DNA from: Caprella mutica
Lineage: Eukaryota > Arthropoda > Malacostraca > Amphipoda > Caprellidae
NCBI GenBank assembly: GCA_947561585.1
Contig: CANNZV010000267.1
Coordinates: 62,001 to 126,000, forward strand
DNA: 64,000 nt
Direction of reading: 5' to 3'
In this document: positions 25,592 to 36,322 of the stretch, one piece after another
Position numbering within the stretch: position 1 is the stretch's first letter
Layout of the letters: each line of letters opens with the position of its first letter
Made by a program: the position numbers and the translations under genes
The notes under the pieces: model-generated
What the model was told of the DNA's origin: nothing
Database searches by the model: none
What the model saw: only the letters and a program-made list of their open reading frames with translations

Positions 25592-25755
25592 TAAGTAGCA
25601 CACCTCAATTATTTCGGTAATTTGAAAACATCTTTTTCCGCCTATTTCCTCCAAAAAATAAGTCCGTAGCTACGGCTATGCACTGATTTTTTAAAGAAAA
25701 TATACGAAAAAATCTTGTCCTCAAATTTTCCGAAATAATTAACGTGTACTACTAA
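25592..25755 (-). repeat. Palindromic element, about 165 bp, copy A1
   Basis: Ends TAAGTAGCACAC and GTGTACTACTAA are inverted repeats, followed inward by AATTATTTCGG and its complement. The centre carries the shared core (TGCATAGCC...TACGGA on the minus strand). Nearly identical to the copy at 55524-55690 over its full length. No ORF. Confidence 0.9.
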
Positions 25756-25799
25756 TATTAAGAAATTCGTAGGAAAAATTCCTAATTCCCCATTCCTAA

Positions 25800-28700
25800 T
25801 TATTTCGTCAAAGTCACATCGCCTTTGATAAATTCAATACGTCCATCTGCCATGACAACTTGTGCATACCAAACGAATACCCCCGAGTTGAATGCTTGAC
25901 CACGGAAAGTACCGTCCCAGCCATAAGCAGGGTCATTAGGTTGAACATCGAAGTAACCAAATATTTGCTCGCCCCAACGGTTGTAGATTTGGAAAGCAGC
26001 AATAGATAGTACATTTCCTTCGCGAGAATGGATGTAGAATATATCGTTTACGCCATCACCATTTGGAGAAAAACCAGTGGGAACATAAATATATGGCGAA
26101 CGGTCAACATTGATGGTTACGCGTCCTTCTGCTGAACATCCGAGACTATCTCTTACGATTACATGGTAAGTTGTCGTTTGTGCAGGTGTTGCAATTGGCA
26201 TTAGACAATCACCACAACTCAAACTATCTGCTGGCGTCCAAGAGATGCTAGCGATATTGTCCGTATTGTTTAATTGCGGATTTAATTGAATTGATTCGCC
26301 CATTGCTATATCAATAGTTGGCTCAATTTCTAGCAATAGCGCCTCTCCTTGTGGTACGACATATGCTTCGCTAATTTCACAACCATTTGCATCTTGAATA
26401 ACTACGTCGTAATTACCAGATTCAAGCGAGTTGAAAATATTACTTTGTGTGAACGTTTCGCCACCGTCGATAGAGTAGGAGTAGCTAGGAGTACCGCCTT
26501 CTATATCGCCTACAATGATGCTACCAAAGTCGTTTGCACAACCCGGTGCAGTTACATCTGCTACGAATGCAGTTGGTGATTCGGTCATTACTTCCGTGTC
26601 GTCAGTCGAAGTACAGCCATTGTCATTATCGGTTACTGTGAGCGTATAAATCGTTGCTGAACCTACATTTACATTGGCAGTATTTGCGCCACTATTTATC
26701 GTACCATCTGCTGTTGACCATTCGTAGCTAACGTTAGTTGTGCCAGATGTTGCGGTTAATGTTGCTTCGCCTGTATCACAATTAATGAGGTAATCTTGAC
26801 CCGCTTCTGCGCCCGGTTCGTCGGTATTTTCGCCAACTGGCATAGAAGCCGTTTCAGAACAGCCATTGTCAGTATCTGTTGCAATAACCGTAAATAAACC
26901 AGCTTGTCCTACTGTTGCCGTAGGAGTGGTTTCGTTAGTAATCGTACCGGGGCCACTCCATACATAAGTGACATTATTCGGACTGCTTGCTGTTAAATCA
27001 ACTGCATCTTCAATACAAGTAATCATTGCTGGCTGCGCAATTTCGATTACTGGCGGAACGATATTCGCAGTTACTTCTACGATGTCTGTGCTTTCACAAT
27101 TATTGTCTGTGTTTAAAACAGTGATTTGGTAAGTACCCGGCTGATTGATAGTTGGCATTAAAGTCGTTTCATCACTTTCTACAAAACCGCCTGCAATTGC
27201 TTCCCAAAGGTAGGTGATATTCGCGCCCATTTCAGAACCCGTACCGTCTAATATTTGTGAAGTGATAATACAATCTAATTCAGTCGCTGTGCCTGCTTCT
27301 ACGGCAGGAAAATCAGTGCTTTCATCAACAAAAGCTGTTGCCATTGCTGTACAACCGTTATCCGTATTGGTAACGACTAATTGATAATCGCCAGAAACGC
27401 TAACGGTAATATCAGCACTTGTACCTGCTTCTTCACCTGTTGTGCTATTCGTCCAAACATAAGAAATATTAGTACCAAAACTAGAACCTGCACTTGTTAA
27501 AGGCGCATTCATTTCCGTACAAGTAATCGCTGCTGGCGCATCAGCCATAGCGTTTGGTGGTGTTGTATTTTCTAAAACAGGAACTGTTAAAGTGCTTTCA
27601 CAGCCGTTGTCCGTGTTTAAAATGGTCAATGTATAATTGCCACTTGCATCTACTGTTGGCATTAATGCATCTGTCCCAGAAACGTAATTTCCATCAGCAT
27701 CAGTTGTCCAAGTTACTTGGAAATTCGCACCCATATCAGAACCAGAACCATCTACAATAACCATTTCATCATCACAAGTGATGATTTGATCAGCAGTTAA
27801 TGCAATAGTTGGATTGACTATGTTTTCAGCGATTTGTACATTGTATTCCGTTGCACAGTTATTATCTAAATTAGTAACTGTCAAAATGTAAGTACCTGCT
27901 GCATCTACTGTTGGCTGGAGTGTGGTTTCGCCTGCGGAGAAATTACCGATATTGTCTTGAATAGTCCAAGCAAAATCGAAGTTTGCGCCGGTGTTCATCA
28001 AGTCAGCAGTAATCGTAGAGGACATATTCGTACAAGTCAAATCGCCAGTATTGACGGCACTTACGATTGGAGCATTTTCGTCTAAACCAATATCTAAGTC
28101 ATCACTATTAGAACAGCCATTGACGGTATTTGTAATGGTCAAAGTATAAGTACCTGCAGCATTGATGACTGGTTGGTCTGTTGTTTCACCACTTTCAATA
28201 TTACCGCCATTAGATGCCGTCCAAAGTAGGTCATACGTTGCGCCCATATCACCAGCACCTGCGAGGCTTAAATTGTCAACATTACAGTCTAATTGGTCAT
28301 CTAAACCTGCATTTACCATAGGTTCAACAAAATCTGCCATTATAGTTACGAAAGCAGTATCAGGACATTCATTATTTATATCGGTAACAATAACTTGATA
28401 AGTACCATCGCCACTAATTGTTGGTTCAGCAATATCTGTTGCACTATCAAAAGTACCGCCTACACTTGACCATTGGTAGCTTAAAGTGCCTTGTCCGCTA
28501 GAGTTAGCTGCGCTCAATGGTAGAGTAGGATTGAAGCAATTTAAGGTTGCGTCCAAGCCGGCATCTGCTGTTGGATAGACGCTATTGTCAATAACATTGA
28601 TAACTTCGGTCGTTTCACAGTTATTGTCTGTATTTAAGACTGTCAACTCATAACCGCCTGCTTGGTTGGCAGTTGCTGTTGGCATAGTTGCACCTGCGGA

Positions 28701-31700
28701 TATATTACCGCCATTAATAGCTGTCCAAGTATAGGTTAGATTTGCACCGCCTGAACCATTACCAACTAAAGCTACTTCTGAGGCAGCGCAAGTGATTTCA
28801 TTTGGTGTATCAATAGAAACAATAGGAGCATCTATATCTTCTGTGACCGTAACTTCATCGACAGAAACACAGCCGTTGACGGTGTTCGTGATTTGAAGTG
28901 TATAAGTACCTGCGCTGTTAATTTGCGGGTCTAAGACATCGCTATTGCCAACTATATTGCCGCCGTTAGTTGGTGTCCAAGTAAAGTCAAAATCTGCACC
29001 TTGACTAGATGCAGTCGCGTCTAGGTTTTGATTAGATACAATACAGTTTAATTCATTAGGCGTAGCCAAAATTAATGTTGGTGCAATGGTATCAACCGTT
29101 ATTTCTACAAAAGCTTCGGCTTCACAATCATTATTGGTATTATAAACCAATAAGTTATAGATGCCAGCTTCGGCTTGATTATTCAATTGCAAATCAGAAA
29201 TACCTAAATCATTGCCATCTAAAGTCCATGTATAGGTAAAATTTGCGCCTACAGAAGAACCCGCTGCGTCAATATTCACGCTAGTAGCATCACAATCAAT
29301 ATTGCCATCTGAAACAACGATAGCTACTGGAGCTGCTGGGTCACCTGTGATGTCCACTTCATCAGTTGCAGTACAGCCATTGTCTGTATTGGTGATTTCG
29401 ATTTGATAAGTACCTGGTGCAGAAACAGTGAGTTCTGTGGTATTAATATCGCTATCAATTGCACCTGTTGCGCTAACAATTGTCCACTCATAAGTGAAGT
29501 TTGCGCCTTGTGGTGAATTCGTTGCATCAATCGTTACGGTAGGGTCATCACAAGAGATTTCGGAAGGTAAAGCGATACTTGGCGTTGGTGCTAATGTATC
29601 GACCATGATTTCTACAAAAGCTTCGGCTTCACAGTCATTATTAGTATTAAAAACTAATAAATTATAGATGCCAGCTTCGGTTTGGTCGGTGAGGAATAAG
29701 CCAGTTTCTGTTAATTCCACGCCGTCTAAAGTCCAAGTATAGGTAAAATTAGCACCAATAGAAGAGCCATTACCACTGATTGTTGTTTCTAAAGTATTAC
29801 AATCTAAATTGGCATTTGAAGAAACGGCAGCTACTGGAGTGTCAGGGTCACCCACCACTTCCATTTGCGCGGAAGCGGCACAGCCATTGTCATTATTAGT
29901 GACTAATAATTGATACGTACCTGGAGCGGAAACGGTAATTTGGTCGCCATCAATAGCTGTGTCAATTACACCATCTGTGCCTATGATAGTCCATTCATAA
30001 GTAATATTTGCGCCTTGAGCAGAGTTCGTGCCATCTAAAGCAACGGTTGGGTCGCCACAAGAAATTTCGTCAGCAGGGTCAATGTTAGCCGCAGGCGCAG
30101 CTATATCTTCGTCCACATCTATTTGCAAAGTGCTGCTACAATCGTTGTCAGTATTGGTGATTACTAATTGATAAGAACCTGTACCCGTGACGTTGGTCAT
30201 CAAAGCCGTTGGGTCAGCAATACTACCTGCGCCGCTGGCTACTGTCCATTCATATTCAAAATTTGCGCCTTCGTCCGAACCGGTTGCATCTAATAATACA
30301 TTATCAACAGCACAAGTCATTAAATCGGGGTCAGCAATCATAATGACAGGTTGAGCGCCATTATCTGCCACCGTTACGGTTGCCATTGAAGTACAGCCTG
30401 TGATATCATTAGTGACCACTAATTCGTATTCACCAGCTTCGTTAATTGTTGGCTCTAGTGATTGTCCACCTGTTTGAATATTACCAGTAATAGCTGTCCA
30501 TTGGTAAGAAAAATCAGCACCTTCCGAGCTACCCGTTCCGTTTAAGTCTAATGAAGTGACGCCACAATCTAAAGTAGCGGTTGGTTCTACCATAATGTCA
30601 GGAGCAGTCATATTCATGTCCACGATGACATCATTGGTAGAGCTACAACCATTGTCTGAATTGGTGACGGTCAAGGTGTAAGTACCATCGGTATCAACGC
30701 TTGGTTGAGTTGTTGTTTCGTCGGTAATTGTGCCGGGGCCAGCCCAAGCATAGGTGATATTTGCGCCATTATCAGAGTTAGAGCCGTTGAGTTGTAAAGT
30801 CATATTATTACAATCCAAGGTCATATCTGAACCTGCATCGGCATTTGGCGCAGCCATATCTGCTACAATGGTAATAGGAGCGGAAGCAAAACAACCATTA
30901 TCTAAACTAGTAACGGTCAAGGTATAAGTACCTTCAGTTGCTGCTTCGGCATTCAGTCCAACGGGCGGATTGACGAAACTACCGCCATTAGTTGCTTCCC
31001 AAGTATATTCATAATTGCCTTGACTAGATGGCGAGGCATCTAAAAAGACGGTCATATTGTTACAGTCAATGGTGCTGGCAGGTAAGAAAATGGCTTCAGG
31101 AACATCTGTACTACCGGGCACTTCAATGCCCAATAATTCTTGTTCGCAGCTACCATCAAAAACAGTTACATCATAAAAACCACTAGATAAACCTGTGATA
31201 TTTTGGGTGGTTTCGCCATTATTCCACAAAAAAGTAAAATTACCAGAACCTCCTAGGACGTTAATGTTAATTTCGCCACCAGTAGGGGTATCACAATCAA
31301 CACCAACTACAAAGTCTTCCGTTACATCAATAGCTTGTGGTTCATTAATCGTGAAGTCTAAAATGCTTTCACAGCCTGTACCATCTAAGACGGTGACGGT
31401 ATATATATCGGCGACTAATCCGCCAATATCTTCAGAAGTTGCGCCGTTGCTCCAATTATAAGTAATGGGAGCAGTACCTCCGCTTACTGTCAAATCAATA
31501 GAGCCATTGGAGGCAAAAGCACATTCTACATCTGTTTGAGAAGGAACAACACTTAGGTCAGAACCAGTTACCGTTACGGAGCCTAAGGCATTACCAATAC
31601 AGTTGCTAGTTGCTACATATTCTAAGTCATAGTCGCCGGGAGCGTCAATTACTAAGTCATAGGTTGGACCAGGAATATCGTCGATTTGTACGGGGCCATT

Positions 31701-33545
31701 AGGGCCAATGTAGCCAATATTAAAAGGACCATCTGAACCTGTAAAGGTAACAGTTAAAGAAGCACTATTGCCGTCACAAAGAGAAGCTTGACCGTCAAGG
31801 ATGGCTTCGATTTCGAATACATTTGCGTTGACGGTTTCTATGGTTTGGGTGCCACAATTATCAGTTACAGTAAGGGAGTAAGTTGTATTTTGAGCTGGCA
31901 CGTCTATCAAATTGGGCTGCGGGCTGCCATTACTCCACATATAAGTATAAGGAGCTACACCGCCTGTGGGTTCTGCCAGAAACATGGCAGGTGTGCCTGC
32001 GCAAATTTCGGCATCATCAAGACTAACTTCTAGTGGAGGTAATTCTTCGATAAATAATTCAGCTGTGTTCGTAGAGCAACTACACGCTGTTTCTAAGCTA
32101 AGAATAATGTTTTCGGTACCTTCTGCAATTGCATCTGTGAAAACATTAACTGGTAAAATGAACTGAACTTGTCCCGGAGGAATTGTAATAGTAGTAGGAA
32201 GATTGGCATAATCAGCCCCTGGAGTAGCAGAGCCTCCAATAGTAAAGTTAATCACAACGGGGTCATTGATATTTCCACCATTTCTAGTGAAAATGAATGA
32301 ACCTTGTCCGCAACCCGTATTACTTTCGTAAGCAACGTTTGTACCTGTTGCATCTACAAGAGCTTCTGCCCCTCCAGTCGAACCTGCGTCGAAACTATTC
32401 GCTTTTAAGAAAACGGCAGAGTCATAAACATCATCAAACCCATCACCAATAACCAATTTGATGTGATAGGTTTCACAAGGAATAACATTGGCTACGGCTG
32501 TTAGTGCGACGGTATAGCCATCATATTCGATATCGGTTGTACCAGGAGGGCCGCCAGGGCAGGTATTTCCATTGTCTGTGGTAACTTCATTTGGAACAAA
32601 GAAGCCAGCGTTTGCTGCTGTATTGACATTATTAATAGATACATTAGTTCCGTCTGGTAAAGTGGCAATATTGATGGCGTTATTGGCAAATGTACCATTA
32701 ATGCCAGGGCCAGAAATAAAGAAACCAAAAATATCATTGATACTTCCCACAAAACCACAGTATTCTTCACTGGCGAATACATATTCAAAGGTAACTTGGT
32801 CAATCGTGGGAGTAAAATCAAATTCTAAGATAGATGCGTCGGCAATAAAATTACCTGATGTAGCAATCAAATCAGCATCTGTTCCACCGCCATTTGCAGT
32901 TCCTGAATTAGCCAAAGCATTAGGCCCGGCAGCTAGTGAAACATTTCCTGTGGATAGAATGACGCCATTCTGAAAACCAACACTTGACATGCCATTATCG
33001 AATGTGCCAATACCATTAGTGCCTGAGTTGCCAACCACTCCAGAGACGTCAAAGCAACCACCACCAATGAAAATATCTTGGACAAGAGACTGATAGCTTG
33101 TATTAGGTGTTGCATTGACGCCTACCATGTTTTGAACCAACTCATTTGCGAAAGAATTGGTAGAACCCTCTTTTCGAATAGAGAGTAATGGTGCTGCAAG
33201 CCCTGCAGTATTATTTGGATAAGAACTAAAGAGATAAAATACTTGACAGACCGCAGTCGATTTGAAATCTAAACGCTGTGTAGCACCAGCTAAGTCGTCA
33301 GTTGTATGAATTAAATTCATTGAACCTTCGTGTTGTTTTACCTGAAAACGATAAGTTTCTGAAGGAATCAAACCACAAATAGTAATGGGGCTAACTGTTT
33401 GTGTTGGAAAGAGTGTTGAACGTAGTTGATGCGAGTCATCTATTTCTAAGTGAATCGCTGCTGAGTTAGGTTGAGCAAAACAAGGAGAAAAAGCAAGTAC
33501 AGCTAAGATGTTGAACAGAAATTGTAAAATTGTTCTCATAATCAA
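25800..33545 (-). CDS. Giant secreted protein: choice-of-anchor L, 18 Ig/PKD-like repeats, gliding-type CTD
   Basis: A 2581-residue protein with a signal peptide (cleavage after CFAQ). Residues about 110-390 form a choice-of-anchor L domain (FDFTPTIDQVTFEYVFASEE). A Calx-beta-like segment, SprB-like repeats (SGGTAPITYNWSNG) and a run of 18 Ig/PKD-like repeats of about 84 residues follow, each with an early Cys (LDCN-type) and a late Cys (NGC-type) that probably pair. Near the C-terminus come one more SprB-like repeat and the gliding-motility C-terminal domain (SPNGDGVNDIFYI, NRWGEQIF, KGDVTL), a T9SS type B signal. It is likely a surface adhesin. Unlike the first giant protein, its repeats have diverged. 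Confidence 0.9.
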   Translation of the reverse strand: MIMRTILQFLFNILAVLAFSPCFAQPNSAAIHLEIDDSHQLRSTLFPTQTVSPITICGLIPSETYRFQVKQHEGSMNLIHTTDDLAGATQRLDFKSTAVCQVFYLFSSYPNNTAGLAAPLLSIRKEGSTNSFANELVQNMVGVNATPNTSYQSLVQDIFIGGGCFDVSGVVGNSGTNGIGTFDNGMSSVGFQNGVILSTGNVSLAAGPNALANSGTANGGGTDADLIATSGNFIADASILEFDFTPTIDQVTFEYVFASEEYCGFVGSINDIFGFFISGPGINGTFANNAINIATLPDGTNVSINNVNTAANAGFFVPNEVTTDNGNTCPGGPPGTTDIEYDGYTVALTAVANVIPCETYHIKLVIGDGFDDVYDSAVFLKANSFDAGSTGGAEALVDATGTNVAYESNTGCGQGSFIFTRNGGNINDPVVINFTIGGSATPGADYANLPTTITIPPGQVQFILPVNVFTDAIAEGTENIILSLETACSCSTNTAELFIEELPPLEVSLDDAEICAGTPAMFLAEPTGGVAPYTYMWSNGSPQPNLIDVPAQNTTYSLTVTDNCGTQTIETVNANVFEIEAILDGQASLCDGNSASLTVTFTGSDGPFNIGYIGPNGPVQIDDIPGPTYDLVIDAPGDYDLEYVATSNCIGNALGSVTVTGSDLSVVPSQTDVECAFASNGSIDLTVSGGTAPITYNWSNGATSEDIGGLVADIYTVTVLDGTGCESILDFTINEPQAIDVTEDFVVGVDCDTPTGGEININVLGGSGNFTFLWNNGETTQNITGLSSGFYDVTVFDGSCEQELLGIEVPGSTDVPEAIFLPASTIDCNNMTVFLDASPSSQGNYEYTWEATNGGSFVNPPVGLNAEAATEGTYTLTVTSLDNGCFASAPITIVADMAAPNADAGSDMTLDCNNMTLQLNGSNSDNGANITYAWAGPGTITDETTTQPSVDTDGTYTLTVTNSDNGCSSTNDVIVDMNMTAPDIMVEPTATLDCGVTSLDLNGTGSSEGADFSYQWTAITGNIQTGGQSLEPTINEAGEYELVVTNDITGCTSMATVTVADNGAQPVIMIADPDLMTCAVDNVLLDATGSDEGANFEYEWTVASGAGSIADPTALMTNVTGTGSYQLVITNTDNDCSSTLQIDVDEDIAAPAANIDPADEISCGDPTVALDGTNSAQGANITYEWTIIGTDGVIDTAIDGDQITVSAPGTYQLLVTNNDNGCAASAQMEVVGDPDTPVAAVSSNANLDCNTLETTISGNGSSIGANFTYTWTLDGVELTETGLFLTDQTEAGIYNLLVFNTNNDCEAEAFVEIMVDTLAPTPSIALPSEISCDDPTVTIDATNSPQGANFTYEWTIVSATGAIDSDINTTELTVSAPGTYQIEITNTDNGCTATDEVDITGDPAAPVAIVVSDGNIDCDATSVNIDAAGSSVGANFTYTWTLDGNDLGISDLQLNNQAEAGIYNLLVYNTNNDCEAEAFVEITVDTIAPTLILATPNELNCIVSNQNLDATASSQGADFDFTWTPTNGGNIVGNSDVLDPQINSAGTYTLQITNTVNGCVSVDEVTVTEDIDAPIVSIDTPNEITCAASEVALVGNGSGGANLTYTWTAINGGNISAGATMPTATANQAGGYELTVLNTDNNCETTEVINVIDNSVYPTADAGLDATLNCFNPTLPLSAANSSGQGTLSYQWSSVGGTFDSATDIAEPTISGDGTYQVIVTDINNECPDTAFVTIMADFVEPMVNAGLDDQLDCNVDNLSLAGAGDMGATYDLLWTASNGGNIESGETTDQPVINAAGTYTLTITNTVNGCSNSDDLDIGLDENAPIVSAVNTGDLTCTNMSSTITADLMNTGANFDFAWTIQDNIGNFSAGETTLQPTVDAAGTYILTVTNLDNNCATEYNVQIAENIVNPTIALTADQIITCDDEMVIVDGSGSDMGANFQVTWTTDADGNYVSGTDALMPTVDASGNYTLTILNTDNGCESTLTVPVLENTTPPNAMADAPAAITCTEMNAPLTSAGSSFGTNISYVWTNSTTGEEAGTSADITVSVSGDYQLVVTNTDNGCTAMATAFVDESTDFPAVEAGTATELDCIITSQILDGTGSEMGANITYLWEAIAGGFVESDETTLMPTINQPGTYQITVLNTDNNCESTDIVEVTANIVPPVIEIAQPAMITCIEDAVDLTASSPNNVTYVWSGPGTITNETTPTATVGQAGLFTVIATDTDNGCSETASMPVGENTDEPGAEAGQDYLINCDTGEATLTATSGTTNVSYEWSTADGTINSGANTANVNVGSATIYTLTVTDNDNGCTSTDDTEVMTESPTAFVADVTAPGCANDFGSIIVGDIEGGTPSYSYSIDGGETFTQSNIFNSLESGNYDVVIQDANGCEISEAYVVPQGEALLLEIEPTIDIAMGESIQLNPQLNNTDNIASISWTPADSLSCGDCLMPIATPAQTTTYHVIVRDSLGCSAEGRVTINVDRSPYIYVPTGFSPNGDGVNDIFYIHSREGNVLSIAAFQIYNRWGEQIFGYFDVQPNDPAYGWDGTFRGQAFNSGVFVWYAQVVMADGRIEFIKGDVTLTK

Positions 33546-33651
33546 TAAATATTGATTGTTTTTAGAAAAAATGAAAGAATAGAATAAAATCAGGTAATTA
33601 ATAATGTTTTTAAAGGCGACAAACTATTTTAATATGGAGATAAAGTCCATG

Positions 33652-33704
33652 TTAAGTGAAAAGAACAAGCATAATGGTATAAATTATTTAGTTCTTTTCA
33701 CTAA
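33652..33704. repeat. Palindrome upstream of the second giant gene
   Basis: TTAAGTGAAAAGAAC (33652-33666) and GTTCTTTTCACTTA-type complement (33691-33704) enclose a 24-nt loop. The right half plus loop, about 37 bp, recurs inverted at 9758-9794 beside the first giant gene's 3' end. It is about 107 nt upstream of the giant gene's start and could affect its transcription. Confidence 0.7.
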
Positions 33705-33801
33705 GTGAAATTAGAAGTGCTTTTAACTTCCTAAATTAGTTATGAAATTAACTAAGGATGTTAAAAAAAACATTTAACACTTTTAGTATTTAAGAAAATA
33801 G

Positions 33802-35104
33802 TATTCTACTGAACAACGATTTTTTTTAATATGATGTTCGCCAAAAAGTTGGCGAGAAATTAGCATAAAAAAAGCGAAAAAGAACAGTCTGCAAACTATT
33901 TTTTTCGCCATGATAGAATTTGAAAATTCCAAGGAATTGCAAAAGCAAATCCCAGTTCTCACAGAGAAAAAATTAAGCCAATTATTATTAATTAGCACTT
34001 GTATATTAGCTGCTCAGACAACAAATCTGAGCATAGTCTCCAAACGAATGAGCAAAATTGTTGGAGAACAGTTTAAAACAAGTACTGCTTATGGACGCTT
34101 AAAACGCTTTTTTCAAACAGGTAATGGCATTGGAATTCTCCAATTCGTCTGCATCTTAGCTATTCAAATTTTTGGACAAAGCCCTGATTGTTATCTACTT
34201 TTAGACCGCACCAATTGGAAATATGGCAAAAAACACATCAACTTATTAGTTATTGGTCTAATATATCGAGATGTGTTCATTCCTTTAGTTTGGCTTGATT
34301 TAGAACAAGCTGGCAATAGCAATTGCAAAACGAGACTGGAATTATTAGACCGTCTTTTAGATTGGTGGTCGCTTTCAGGTGTTCCACTACCTAAGTTGCA
34401 TATTGCTGGAGACCGCGAATTCATTGGGTTTGAGTGGTTTAAGGGCTTAGAAAGCAGAGGTATTGAATATGTGATGCGTATTCGTGCAAACTTTAAAGTT
34501 CAACTTTGGCTCAACGGAAAAATTAAAGACCGAAAGTTAGGGCTTAAAATCATGCAGCGCTATTTTTCCATTTCAGGAAAAGATAGCGCAGAAGTGGTAT
34601 TAATGTCTGAACTCCTTGTGCGATTGACTGCTTTTGACAATGATAGTTCAAGAGGTAAAGCAAAGTACATCTATATCATGACCAACATGAATGATATGGT
34701 GGAAGCTTCCAAGTTTTATCGCAAGCGATACAAAATTGAAATTTGCTTCAAACATCTCAAAGCTACGGGCTTGCGTTTAGAAGCTTTGGCAGTACAAGGT
34801 GGTCACAAAATCGACTTAATGTTTGCGGTGCTGACCTTAATTTACATCATGGCTATTCGTAAAGGAATTATCCATTTTGAAACGGTCGAGCCGCAAGAAA
34901 TGAGAGTTTTTTATGACCCTAAGCCTTATATTGCTCCTGCAAAATCTGTCTTTATGCAAGGCTTTGAATGTATTTTAGCGACTATCTTCACTTTTGAAGA
35001 ATTTGTCGAAGAAATTAAATGCTTGATGAAATGGATTGCCAAAAGCCAAAACCCTCTGTATCAACATCATTACACATTAGAAAATTTTAGTGTTCAGTAG
35101 AATA
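33802..35104 (+). mobile_element. IS4-family insertion sequence, intact, with 9-bp target duplication
   Basis: Terminal inverted repeats TATTCTACTGAACA (33802-33815) and its complement (35091-35104) are perfect over 14 bp. They are flanked by direct repeats AGAAAATAG at 33793-33801 and 35105-35113, a 9-bp target-site duplication. The element is 1303 bp with one transposase gene whose stop codon lies in the right terminal repeat. Intact ends and duplication suggest recent insertion. Confidence 0.95.
33910..35100 (+). CDS. IS4-family transposase (DDE)
   Basis: A 396-residue DDE transposase. Catalytic residues are in LLLDRTNWKYG (first Asp), HIAGDREFIG (second Asp) and the Y-R-E-K signature YRKRYKIEICFKHLK (Glu and Lys), typical of IS4. 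The reading frame is intact, and the TAG stop at 35098-35100 is part of the right terminal inverted repeat. The start ATG at 33910 gives MIEFENSKELQ. It excises and inserts the element through its 14-bp ends. No passenger genes. Confidence 0.93.
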   Translation: MIEFENSKELQKQIPVLTEKKLSQLLLISTCILAAQTTNLSIVSKRMSKIVGEQFKTSTAYGRLKRFFQTGNGIGILQFVCILAIQIFGQSPDCYLLLDRTNWKYGKKHINLLVIGLIYRDVFIPLVWLDLEQAGNSNCKTRLELLDRLLDWWSLSGVPLPKLHIAGDREFIGFEWFKGLESRGIEYVMRIRANFKVQLWLNGKIKDRKLGLKIMQRYFSISGKDSAEVVLMSELLVRLTAFDNDSSRGKAKYIYIMTNMNDMVEASKFYRKRYKIEICFKHLKATGLRLEALAVQGGHKIDLMFAVLTLIYIMAIRKGIIHFETVEPQEMRVFYDPKPYIAPAKSVFMQGFECILATIFTFEEFVEEIKCLMKWIAKSQNPLYQHHYTLENFSVQ

Positions 35105-35396
35105 AGAAAATAGTCAGGTTTGATTTAGTATTACTATTTGATGTTTCTGTGCGAAAAGAAACAAAAGTAGTAAGTAGCTTGCAAAAAATCGCAATAGCTT
35201 GAATGGAAAATTGGGGTATTTCGGGAGCAAATAGCTAGTCTAGCCTGTTTTGGCGATATTTTAAGGAGTTAGGGATAGTTTCGCCCGAAATAGTTGAAGT
35301 TATTTACATGTTTTATACGAAAAGATAAAATACCTCGCAAAGATAGTCTATTTATTTATTAAATATTTATGTTTTAGGAATGGTACAAGAATAAAT

Positions 35397-35552
35397 GGCT
35401 CTTTGACAATTTTTGCAAAAAATAGATTTTCTTGTCACGCGGCGACCTCAAGTCGCCTCGTGAGCTCTTAGTTGTATAGGTCGCGAGGTGACTGGAGGTC
35501 ACCGCGCGACGTAGAATTGCAAAAATAGCCTGCCCATTGTGGTCAAAGAACC
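35397..35552. repeat. Palindromic element of family G, copy G1
   Basis: Ends GGCTCTTTGACAATTTTTGC and TGCAAAAA...TCAAAGAACC are inverted repeats. Inside is GC-rich GGTCGCGAGGTGACTGG/GGAGGTCACCGCGCGAC symmetry. Compared with G2 (37188-37329), G1 has about 14 extra bases (GCCTGCCCATTG region) in its right end. Confidence 0.85.
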
Positions 35553-35683
35553 AAATAAATTTACCTTCTTTGGAGCGCTTACTTTGGTCTTAGATTTTCT
35601 TTAAAAGAAGGAATGAGTAAACGCAGTTTGTGAACCGCAAAGCGGATGGGAAGCTCAAAGCAGCCAAAAGGGTAAATTTATTT
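35553..35683. repeat. Palindromic element of family I, copy I1
   Basis: Ends AAATAAATTTACC (35553-35565) and GGTAAATTTATTT (35671-35683) are perfect inverted repeats. An internal stretch (about 35575-35652) recurs inverted at about 36244-36320. Confidence 0.75.
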
Positions 35684-35694
35684 TGCATCATTCC

Positions 35695-35860
35695 TTAAGT
35701 ACTCGGACATATTTATTCGTGGAATTTTAGGGCTAAGGTTTTTTCGATAGTTTTTCTTAAAAAATCCTTGCATAGCCTAGGTTACGGAAGTATTTTTTGA
35801 GGAAAAATAGCGTAAAAAGATAGTTCTAAAAACCGATAATAAATGTGTCCGGGTACTTAA
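35695..35860 (+). repeat. Palindromic element of the 165-bp family, copy B
   Basis: Ends TTAAGTACTCGGACATATTT and its near complement ending CCGGGTACTTAA (166 bp). The core CTTGCATAGCC...TACGGAAG at about 35773-35798 is shared with A1, A2 and C. The element at 9076-9152 has the same ends without the core. Confidence 0.85.
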
Positions 35861-35900
35861 GTACTCTGACATATTTATTCGTGGAATTATAGGGCTATTT
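35857..35900 (+). repeat. Truncated second end of a B-type element
   Basis: TTAAGTACTCTGACATATTT followed by ATTCGTGGAATT repeats the left end of B and overlaps B's right end by four bases. No matching right end follows. Confidence 0.65.
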
Positions 35901-36106
35901 ATCTGCTTGTTTAGTGTTTTGTAAGGAGGCTTCCATTCCTTGTTTCGCTGCCTAATAACAATTGAAATTTTCTATTTTAAGACTTTTTAATGGAAAATAT
36001 AAAATATTTTATGTAATTTTGTACTGAACATCAGACCATTACAGTGTGATTGCTTTTTACGAAATTTCTAAGTTCTTTTGCTTAATATTTGCCCCCTCAT
36101 TGGAAT

Positions 36107-36128
36107 TTAACTTGACTGACTACTTAGG
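36107..36128. repeat. Isolated C-type element end
   Basis: TTAACTTGACTGACTACTTA matches the right end of the element at 60115-60280. No partner end was found directly upstream. Confidence 0.6.
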
Positions 36129-36164
36129 AACGTTGAAAGAATAAGTTGTAACAAGATTGATGAA

Positions 36165-36322
36165 TTATTTTGGTCTTAGATTTACTTTAAAACTAGCCTG
36201 CCTGCATCTCATGCTTCATAGTGGTTATAGTATCAAGGCAGCCCATCCGTTTTGCGGTTCACAAACTGTGCTTGCTCATTCCTTGTTTTAAAGAAAATAT
36301 AAACCCAAAATAAGCTACTCAA
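36165..36322. repeat. Palindromic element of family I, copy I2
   Basis: TATTTTGGTCTTAGATTTAC-type left end mirrors the right end (TTTAAAGAAAATATAAACCC region). The right half matches the complement of I1 over about 75 bp (GCGGTTCACAAACTG shared). Confidence 0.7.
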
